DNA of 64,000 nucleotides, from positions 124,001-188,000 of the forward strand of contig CAVQSZ010000014.1 of assembly GCA_963716115.1 (NCBI GenBank). The letters are read 5' to 3'. The notes under the pieces are model-generated. The model did no database searches. It was given only the letters and a program-made list of their open reading frames with translations, and was not told where the DNA came from. Each line of letters opens with the position of its first letter. The stretch's first letter is position 1. Position numbers and translations under genes: made by a program. This document shows positions 58,229 to 64,000 of this stretch, piece by piece. This DNA is from AP-15 sp963716115 (lineage in GTDB: Bacteria > Pseudomonadota > Alphaproteobacteria > ATCC43930 > CGMCC-115725).

Positions 58229-58528
58229 CTAGGCTCCGGCCACGTCGATGACCGGGTTGACCGTGGCGGGGACCGCCGGCACGGCGATGTCGATCGCATC
58301 GGGGTTGCGCGCCAGATAAATGAGCACGCCGCGGGCGATCGCGACAAACAGCCGGCGGCGCGCCCGCACGTCGCGGTCGCCGTCGTCGAAGGAAAGGCCC
58401 GACCCCGGCGTATCGAGCCGCAGCAGCCGGTCGAGCTCGCGGTCGATCAGATCCGCCAGCGAGCCGTCGAACTGTGTGTAGTCGAGCGGATCGCCGGTCA
58501 GGTCGCCGGGGTTGAGCGGCGTGGTCAT
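58229..58528 (-). CDS. Small hypothetical baseplate-operon protein, 99 aa
   Basis: An acidic 99-residue protein (MTTPLNPGDLTGDPLDYTQFDG) with one short hydrophobic helix (LFVAIARGVLIYLARNP). I do not recognise a family. It lies between the spike gene and gp25, where injection systems often carry a PAAR tip protein, but no PAAR motif or histidine/cysteine metal site is seen, so that identity is not supported. Confidence 0.7.
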   Translation of the reverse strand: MTTPLNPGDLTGDPLDYTQFDGSLADLIDRELDRLLRLDTPGSGLSFDDGDRDVRARRRLFVAIARGVLIYLARNPDAIDIAVPAVPATVNPVIDVAGA

Positions 58529-58541
58529 GGCGCGGCTCCGG

Positions 58542-59273
58542 TCATTCGAGGACCACTTTCAGCGAGAGCAGGCTGGGGCTCGGCGGCGGCATCGGCGCCA
58601 CCGGCGGCGCCGGCGTGACCGGCAGGATGCCGAGCGCCAGCTCGCCCGGATGAACATGCGTGTTGAAGAGGGTCACGAGCTGGGTCAGGTAGGCGACGAG
58701 CAGATCGCCCAGCACCCCCGGATGCGCCGCCGCCTGGCTGCCGTGCTGCACCAGCGCCCCGTCGAGCACCACCCGGGCGAGCCCTTTCACGGTGACCGTG
58801 CCGGCCGCGGCGTCGATGACGATGCGGTTGGCGCCGAGCGGGTCGGTGATGGTGATGCTCTGCGCGGCGTCGTCAAAGGCGGTGGTCAGGCCGAGATCGC
58901 TGCGCCAGAGCCTGGTGGTCGGCGGCGTCTGCGCGCCGGGCGGCGTCGGCGGCGCGGTCGGGGGCTCGCCCACGCCCCAATAGCAGCCGCTCCATACCGG
59001 CCGCGACACATCGCCGGCCTCGAACTCGATCCACACGCCGGCGCCGATCGGCGGCACGCTGTAGAACCCCGATCCGGGCCCGGCATAGGGAATGCAGGGC
59101 GTCGCCCAGCCGGTCGAGACCTCGCCCAGGACGTCGACGACCTTGGCCTGGATGCGGCCGAGCCCGTCAGGATCGAGGTTGTCGAGGACGATGCCGCGAT
59201 ATTTGCCGTAGAGCCGCTCGCGCAGCTCCCAGTCGGCGTCGGCGCCGGGCGCGTCAAGCTCGCCGATCGCCAT
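58542..59273 (-). CDS. Baseplate spike protein (gpV-like, OB-fold)
   Basis: A 243-residue spike protein. The OB-fold motifs are YRGIVLDNLDPDGLGRIQAKVVDVL and GVWIEFEAGDVSRPVWSGCYWG, typical of gpV and the gp5/VgrG central domain. The following repeats (TDPLGANRIVIDAAAGTVTVKG) should form the beta-helical needle. The C-terminus has HVHPGELALG, a motif common near spike tips. It starts one base after the hub gene stop. It would form the puncturing tip of the machine. Confidence 0.87.
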   Translation of the reverse strand: MAIGELDAPGADADWELRERLYGKYRGIVLDNLDPDGLGRIQAKVVDVLGEVSTGWATPCIPYAGPGSGFYSVPPIGAGVWIEFEAGDVSRPVWSGCYWGVGEPPTAPPTPPGAQTPPTTRLWRSDLGLTTAFDDAAQSITITDPLGANRIVIDAAAGTVTVKGLARVVLDGALVQHGSQAAAHPGVLGDLLVAYLTQLVTLFNTHVHPGELALGILPVTPAPPVAPMPPPSPSLLSLKVVLE

Positions 59274-59274
59274 C

Positions 59275-60408
59275 TCAGGCCACCGCCGCCAAGGGATCGA
59301 CGAACCTCTCGGCGCCGGTCAGCCCGACCGCGTTTCGCCAGGCCGAAAAGCTCTGGGTGTAATCGTCGCGCGACAGGCGGTGGGTGACCGCGGTCACGTA
59401 ATAGAGGCCGCTGTGCCGGCTGCCGGCGCCGCGCACCAGCACCGGCAGGCCGGGCAACAGCGGACGGGCGTATTTGACGCCGTCGACCTCGCCGGCGGCG
59501 CGGATCGTGCGGCTCGACAGGGTCGCCCGCGCCAGCGCCCGCGTCAGCACCTCGGCCGGGTTGGCGGCGTCGGCGCCGTACGTGCGCTCGATCGGCGGCG
59601 GCAATATCCGGGTCAAGGTCGGTTGCGATCCCATCGGCGGGTCGATCGAGAAGGATGCGGCGGCCGGAACCGGAACCCGCGTCAGCGGGTCGGTGGAAGC
59701 GGTGGCGACCCCGGTCGGCTTCAGCATATCGTAAGACGCATCGAAGCGGGTCATGTTCGTCTGCGTGCCGAAATCGACCGACAGGACCCCTTGCGGCGGG
59801 GCCGTCGTCAGCGGCGGGTGGAAATGGCCGATATCGAGGCCGGCGGCCGGGTCGGGCTGGATGTAGAGCTCGTAGCGGTTGCGCGCCGCCAGCCGCAGCA
59901 AAAATGCGGCATCGTGCGCCCGCTGCGTGGTGATGGTGTCGAGGGCGGTCCGCGTCGGCGGCGTCGGGACGCTGAGCGCCGGCATGCCGTAGCGGGCGAA
60001 AATCGCCTCGGCGACGGCGCTGTCCGGCAGGTTGGGCCAGGTAAAGGGCTGCTGCACATGGCTCATCACGGTCCCGAGCTTGTCCATCCCGACCACTTCG
60101 AGGGTGGATTGCCCGGGCTGGTCCCGCGCCGCCAGGCTGGTGTCCCGGACAAAGCCGTTGATCAGGCATTGCGGCGCGCCGAGGAGGCTCGACACGCGGA
60201 TCGAGATCGGCGTCAGCGGTTGAAAGAGGTCGATCGCCAGCGCGTCGAAATCGCCGATGAAGTTGCGGCTGAGGTCGAAATGCAGGCGAAAGATCGAGGC
60301 CTGCCCGACCGCGGTCTCGACCTCGATTTGCCGCAACGCCTGCATGAACAGCGCCGGCAGCGGCGCGAACGCCGCCTGCACCGAAAAGATCGACGGCAGC
60401 AGCGGCAT
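59275..60408 (-). CDS. Baseplate hub protein (gpD-like)
   Basis: A 377-residue hub protein of the late control D (gp27/VgrG N-terminal) family. Evidence is the pattern EVETAVGQASIFRLHFDLS, PISIRVSSLLGAPQCLINGFVRD, DAAFLLRLAARNRYELYIQ and LPVLVRGAGSRHSGLYYVTAVTHRLSRDDYTQ. The hub trimer connects the tail tube to the spike. In many injection systems hub and spike are one VgrG-like protein; here they are two adjacent genes. It starts five bases after the stop of the LysM-like gene. Confidence 0.85.
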   Translation of the reverse strand: MPLLPSIFSVQAAFAPLPALFMQALRQIEVETAVGQASIFRLHFDLSRNFIGDFDALAIDLFQPLTPISIRVSSLLGAPQCLINGFVRDTSLAARDQPGQSTLEVVGMDKLGTVMSHVQQPFTWPNLPDSAVAEAIFARYGMPALSVPTPPTRTALDTITTQRAHDAAFLLRLAARNRYELYIQPDPAAGLDIGHFHPPLTTAPPQGVLSVDFGTQTNMTRFDASYDMLKPTGVATASTDPLTRVPVPAAASFSIDPPMGSQPTLTRILPPPIERTYGADAANPAEVLTRALARATLSSRTIRAAGEVDGVKYARPLLPGLPVLVRGAGSRHSGLYYVTAVTHRLSRDDYTQSFSAWRNAVGLTGAERFVDPLAAVA

Positions 60409-60413
60409 TGCCG

Positions 60414-60698
60414 TCAGCTCATGCGCGGCCCCGGCACGATCAGCCTGACGCCGGGCGCGGCGGTCAGATCGGCCGGCTGCCGCACGGTGTTGGCGTCGCA
60501 CAGCGCCCAGAACTGCTCCGGGTCGCCGAGGGTTCGATAGGCTGCGAGGTCCGGCCGGTCGCCCTGCTGCACGGTGTAGCCCGGCAGCCCCGACACCGCC
60601 GGAACGAAGCGCATCCTGACGTAGCGAAGAAGCCGGCCGTCCGGCGCGGCGGTCTCGGCCGTCGGCACGTTCTCGTAGCGGCTGCCGCGAAAGAACAT
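60414..60698 (-). CDS. LysM-like tail adaptor (gpX/gp53-type), first gene of the baseplate operon
   Basis: A 94-residue protein with an N-terminal strand segment and a LysM-like end (YTVQQGDRPDLAAYRTLGDPEQFW). Small LysM proteins of this kind sit between the tube and the baseplate hub in phage tails and injection systems (gpX, gp53 or Afp7 types). It is the first gene of the operon, with a 159-base gap upstream. Confidence 0.85.
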   Translation of the reverse strand: MFFRGSRYENVPTAETAAPDGRLLRYVRMRFVPAVSGLPGYTVQQGDRPDLAAYRTLGDPEQFWALCDANTVRQPADLTAAPGVRLIVPGPRMS

Positions 60699-60757
60699 GG
60701 GGGCGGTCTCCCAGGACCGAGGCGCCGGCGACGGCGCGAGCGGGCGCGCGTTGCCGT

Positions 60758-60775
60758 CCGGCCGATCGAGGCCGG
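60758..60775. other. Hairpin CCGGCC-GATCGA-GGCCGG between TPR gene and baseplate operon
   Basis: A perfect 6-bp stem with a six-base loop lies in the 159-base gap after the TPR gene stop and before the baseplate operon. No T-run follows on either strand, so a factor-independent terminator is not supported. The gap could hold the operon promoter, but no convincing promoter boxes are seen. Confidence 0.3.
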
Positions 60776-60857
60776 CCGCTTATCCGACCACGCGCAAACC
60801 GCAAAGCAAAGCAGTTTTTCGGCTGCGTCCGCGCAGAGCGCTCGGCGGCGTCGGCGT

Positions 60858-63800
60858 TCAGCCGCGTTTCAGCTGGTCCAGCAGCTTTTGGGCGTCGGCC
60901 TTGTCGGCGAAGACGGCGCCCGACCCGAGCAGCCTTTCGAGCATGGTCTGAGCGTCCGCCCCGCGGCCGACGCGGCTGAGAGCGACGGCGAGGTGATACT
61001 GGATCGCCGGGTCGCGGGGCGCCGAGACGTTGGCCGCGGTCAGATAGGTCACCGCCTTGTCGGTTTCGCCCTGAGCCAGCAGGATCCAGCCGAGCGTGTC
61101 GTCGATCTGCGGCGCCCGCGGCGCCGTCGCGATCGCGCGCTCGGCTAAGCTGCGGGCTTTCGCCAAATCGCCTTGCTGCTGGTAGAGCCAGGCCAGATTG
61201 TTCAGCGCGGCGGGATCGGTCGGGCGGGCGGCCAGCAGGCGGGTGTATTCCTTGATCGCCGCGTCGTACTGCTTGCTCGTCAGATAGGTCGAGGCCAGCG
61301 CCGAGCCGACCGCGAAATTGTCGGGGGCGGATTTCAGGCGCCCGCTCAACAGCGTCACCGCCTTGTCCGCGTCCCCGGCGTCGGCGTCGAGCTTGGCCAG
61401 AGCGATCGCCAGGGCGTCGTCGGACGGCTTGGCCGCCGCGGATTTTTCGAGGAGCGCAATTGCCTGCGGCCGATTTCCGGCCTTCACGTAGAGCGCGGAC
61501 GCGACCACGTCGTAGAGGCTGTTGTCGGGATCGCCCTTGGCGAGCTCACGGGCCTTGGCCAAGCCGGCGTCGAGGCCGCCGATGTCGTCCTCGACCCGGA
61601 TCAGGTCGGCCTTGAGCACGACGTTTTTTGGGTCGCGATCGAGCGCCGCCTGCAGCACCGCCTTCTGCTCGGGGAATTTTTTCGCGGCGGCGAGGGCGGA
61701 AACATAGCGCGACAGCATCTCGGCCGATTGCGGCGCCGCCTCATAGGCGCGCTTGTAGGTTGCGATCGCGCCCTCGGTGTCGCCGCTCCCGAGCTGGGCT
61801 CGGGCGCGCACGTCGAGGACATCGAGATTGGTCGGAAATTTGCCGGCCAGCTCGTCCGCCGCCGCCATGGCGTTTTTCCAATCCTGGCGCGATCCGTAGA
61901 GATTGACGAGCTTGAGCCCCGGCGCCGGGTTGTCGGGCGCGGCCGTGCGCGCGCGGTTGATCAGGTCGATCGCCTCCGACCACTTCTTCTCGGCCGCCGC
62001 CACATCGGCGAGGCCGAGGAGGGCGGCGATATCGTTCGGCTTTTCGGCGAGCAGCTCGTCATAGGTCTTGCGCGCGTCGTCGGGGTGCCCGGTCGCCAGA
62101 TAGAGCGGCGCCAGCACCGAGCGGGCGGCGAGGTTTTTCGGGTCGGCCTTCAGCCTGCCTTTGAGGACGGCCTCGGCCTTGTCGAATTCGCCGGTGCGGA
62201 CGTAGAGGCGGGAGAGCGCCACCGTCAATCCGTCGCTCGCCGGCCGGCTCGCCGCCGCCTTTTCGAGCAGCGCGACGGCGTCGGCGAACCGTCCGGCCTG
62301 TTCATAGAGCTGGGCCGCGACCAGACTGTAGAGGTCGTTCCCGGGGTCGTCCTTGGCGTAGCCGTCAGCCTTGACGATCGCCGCGTCCAGACCGTCGGCC
62401 GCGGCGGTGGCCCGGATCAGGTCGCCCTTCAGAGGGGCGTTGCCGGGGTCGCGGTCGACAGCCGCCTGCAGCGCCGCGCGCGCCTCCCGGTAATATTTCG
62501 CGGAGTTCAAGAGCGCGAGGTAGCGGGCGAGGATCGGCTTCGAGTCGGGCGCCAGCTCATGGGCGCGCTTATAGGCGGAAATCGCGCCATTGGTGTCGCC
62601 GGCCCCGAGCAGCGCCCTGGCCTGGGCTTCCAATATGCTGACGTCCGTGGGGAATTGCGCGCTCAGCGCGGTCGCCACCGCCTTGGCGTTGGTCCAATCC
62701 TGGCGCAGCTCGTAGACGTGGACGAGGGCCAGCCCCGGTGTCGGGTCGGTCGGCGCCGCGGTGCGGGCGCGATTGATGTAGTCGATCGCCTCCTGCCATT
62801 TCTTTTCATTGACGGCGATGCTCGCCATGCCGAGCAGGCTGCCGACATCATCGGCTTTTTTCGCCAGACGCTCGGAATAGACCTTCCTGGCGTCGTCGAC
62901 ACGCCCGGTAGCCAGATAGAGCTGGGCCAAATCCCGGATCGCCGGGGAAAAGTCCGGCTGGTGGGTCAGCGCCGCGCGAAACGCGGTCTCGGCCCCCGGA
63001 TAATCCTTTTGCGCCATGCGCACCGACCCGAGCAGGGTTTGATAGAGCGGGTTGTTGGCGTCCCGCTTGATCAGCTCGGCGGCGACATCGGCGGCCCGGT
63101 CGAGCTGCCCGCTGCGCATCAGGGTCAAGACCAGGGTCGGGCCGGCGACGGTCGCGCCCGATTCGGTGTCGTACACCTTTTCGAGCGCGGCAAGGCCCTG
63201 CTTGCCCTGGCCGGCATCAATCTCGGAGATCGCCGCGCGGGTCTTGATCGACGCGTTCTCGGGATCGAGCGCGCCCGCCTTTTCGAACTGCTGGAGCGCG
63301 AGGTCCGGCTTGCCGCCGGCCATGTAGGCATTGCCGAGCAGGGTCAGCGCGGCCGAATTGGGCGGGTTCTTCGCGATCACCGGCTTCAGGTATTCGATCG
63401 CCCGGTCGGGGGCGCGCTGCCGCAGCGCCGCGCTGGCGATCAGACGCGCGGCGCGCAGGTCGTTGGGGACATTGGCGAGGTATTTGACCAGGATCGCCTC
63501 GGCCTGGGCGTATTGCCCGAGCGCGAGCTTGGTCGCCCCTTGCAGGTAATACCCGGACACCATCCTGGGGAACGCCGGGCTCAGGCGGTCGAAGATGCGG
63601 TCGGCTTCGGCGTATTGCGCCTGCTTGGCCCGCTCGATGCCGCGCAGGTAATTGGCGGTGAAATTGTTCGGCGCGGCCTTGAGGATCGGGTCGATATCCT
63701 CGTCGGCGGCCTTGAACTTGCCTTGGGCGATATTGAGGTCGGCGCGGCTCAGCCGGGCCGGGAGGTATTTCGGGTCGAGCTTCAGCGCATCGTCGAACTG

Positions 63801-64000
63801 GCCCATCGCCCCCTGCGGGTCGCCCTTGACGCGCAGCATCTCCCCCTTGACCTGGAGGGCCTCGGCCGAGCGCGGGTCGACGGCGATCGCCGCCTCGATC
63901 AGCTTGTCCGCCTCGGCCGGGTCCTTGGCGGCGATGAACCGCGCCAGCGCGATCTTCGGTCGCGCGGCGTTGGGGTCCAGTCGAACCGCGTCGCGCAGCA
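60858..64000 (-). CDS. Giant TPR-repeat protein, PEP-CTERM PrsT-like (5' end outside window)
   Basis: More than 1040 residues of tetratricopeptide repeats are present; the frame is open to the right edge, so the ATG at 63839 is not the real start. Repeat units such as ALTLLGNAYMAGGKPDLALQQFEKAG and AALNNLAWLYQQQGDLAKARSLAERAI are canonical. Two blocks of about 285 residues, beginning YSERLAKKADDVGSLLGMA and YDELLAEKPNDIAALLGLA, are clear tandem duplicates. Architecture resembles PrsT, a TPR lipoprotein of exopolysaccharide and PEP-CTERM systems; the N-terminal lipobox is not in view, so the name is tentative. Confidence 0.85.
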   Translation of the reverse strand, partial: LRDAVRLDPNAARPKIALARFIAAKDPAEADKLIEAAIAVDPRSAEALQVKGEMLRVKGDPQGAMGQFDDALKLDPKYLPARLSRADLNIAQGKFKAADEDIDPILKAAPNNFTANYLRGIERAKQAQYAEADRIFDRLSPAFPRMVSGYYLQGATKLALGQYAQAEAILVKYLANVPNDLRAARLIASAALRQRAPDRAIEYLKPVIAKNPPNSAALTLLGNAYMAGGKPDLALQQFEKAGALDPENASIKTRAAISEIDAGQGKQGLAALEKVYDTESGATVAGPTLVLTLMRSGQLDRAADVAAELIKRDANNPLYQTLLGSVRMAQKDYPGAETAFRAALTHQPDFSPAIRDLAQLYLATGRVDDARKVYSERLAKKADDVGSLLGMASIAVNEKKWQEAIDYINRARTAAPTDPTPGLALVHVYELRQDWTNAKAVATALSAQFPTDVSILEAQARALLGAGDTNGAISAYKRAHELAPDSKPILARYLALLNSAKYYREARAALQAAVDRDPGNAPLKGDLIRATAAADGLDAAIVKADGYAKDDPGNDLYSLVAAQLYEQAGRFADAVALLEKAAASRPASDGLTVALSRLYVRTGEFDKAEAVLKGRLKADPKNLAARSVLAPLYLATGHPDDARKTYDELLAEKPNDIAALLGLADVAAAEKKWSEAIDLINRARTAAPDNPAPGLKLVNLYGSRQDWKNAMAAADELAGKFPTNLDVLDVRARAQLGSGDTEGAIATYKRAYEAAPQSAEMLSRYVSALAAAKKFPEQKAVLQAALDRDPKNVVLKADLIRVEDDIGGLDAGLAKARELAKGDPDNSLYDVVASALYVKAGNRPQAIALLEKSAAAKPSDDALAIALAKLDADAGDADKAVTLLSGRLKSAPDNFAVGSALASTYLTSKQYDAAIKEYTRLLAARPTDPAALNNLAWLYQQQGDLAKARSLAERAIATAPRAPQIDDTLGWILLAQGETDKAVTYLTAANVSAPRDPAIQYHLAVALSRVGRGADAQTMLERLLGSGAVFADKADAQKLLDQLKRG

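Noticed and set aside
58229..58528. PAAR spike-tip protein
   Set aside because: The position would fit, but there is no PAAR repeat or His/Cys metal site.
58542..60408. Type VI secretion system VgrG
   Set aside because: Hub and spike are separate genes and no Tss membrane-complex, TssB/TssC or ClpV gene is nearby; gpJ-like wedges and LysM adaptor fit injection systems better.
45869..60698. Prophage
   Set aside because: Only baseplate and fibre-type genes are present; there is no capsid, portal, terminase, lysis or integrase gene.

Overview
This window is about 70% G+C and carries a gene set typical of an alphaproteobacterium. Evidence for this is the divK-pleD pair divergent from a zinc-ribbon dinB, the dapB / DUF2244 / nth arrangement, murJ next to trpS, an EipB-type (DUF1849) periplasmic protein, CreA, a bactofilin and many FAD, NAD and Rieske oxidoreductases. 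A soil or water bacterium related to Rhodospirillales or Hyphomicrobiales is likely; the genus cannot be read from the sequence.

Layout. 1-7.8 kb: the 3' end of lon, then minus-strand genes for a tiny basic protein, an amidase, two tandem 2-hydroxyacid dehydrogenases, a DNA methyltransferase (Ogt) and an MFS carrier, then creA on the plus strand. 7.9-11.5 kb: an orphan molybdenum hydroxylase large subunit overlapping a CysQ-like phosphatase, then mscL. 11.5-15.9 kb: a PsiF-like secreted protein, a ureohydrolase, a TPP enzyme and an MBL hydrolase. 16-17.4 kb: a low-GC orphan gene between a tRNA gene and a degenerate partial copy of that tRNA, then tRNA-Val(CAC). 17.3-26.1 kb: an oxidative catabolism region (flavin monooxygenase, large di-heme cytochrome c, GMC oxidoreductase, cis-diol-type SDR, Rieske dioxygenase alpha and beta). 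26.1-41.9 kb: mostly housekeeping genes (trpS, murJ, dapB, nth, bactofilin, EI24, pleD, divK, dinB, eipB, aspS, rnd). 42-45.8 kb: a second Rieske alpha subunit, a decayed DUF559-like fragment inside a perfect 41-bp inverted repeat, a 3-hydroxyisobutyrate dehydrogenase-type enzyme and an isochorismatase-type hydrolase. 45.8-60.7 kb: a ten-gene minus-strand operon for a contractile-injection-type baseplate. 60.9-64 kb: the 3' part of a giant TPR gene of PEP-CTERM PrsT type.

The most interesting locus is the baseplate operon. In transcription order it encodes a LysM-like hub adaptor, gpD-like hub, gpV-like spike, a small protein, gp25, a gpJ-like wedge, a second gpJ-like wedge with a predicted seven-bladed PLL-type lectin propeller inside it, a gpI-like tail protein, a DUF6519 plus beta-helix protein and a small coiled-coil protein. 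No tube, sheath, tape-measure, AAA+ ATPase, capsid or terminase gene is visible. It therefore looks like the target-recognition end of an extracellular contractile injection system whose other genes lie outside the window or elsewhere.

About 28 single-base frame breaks in 14 genes, including the normally essential aspS, trpS and murJ, suggest that most of the apparent pseudogenes come from indel errors in the assembly. Coordinates of those genes span the whole interrupted gene.
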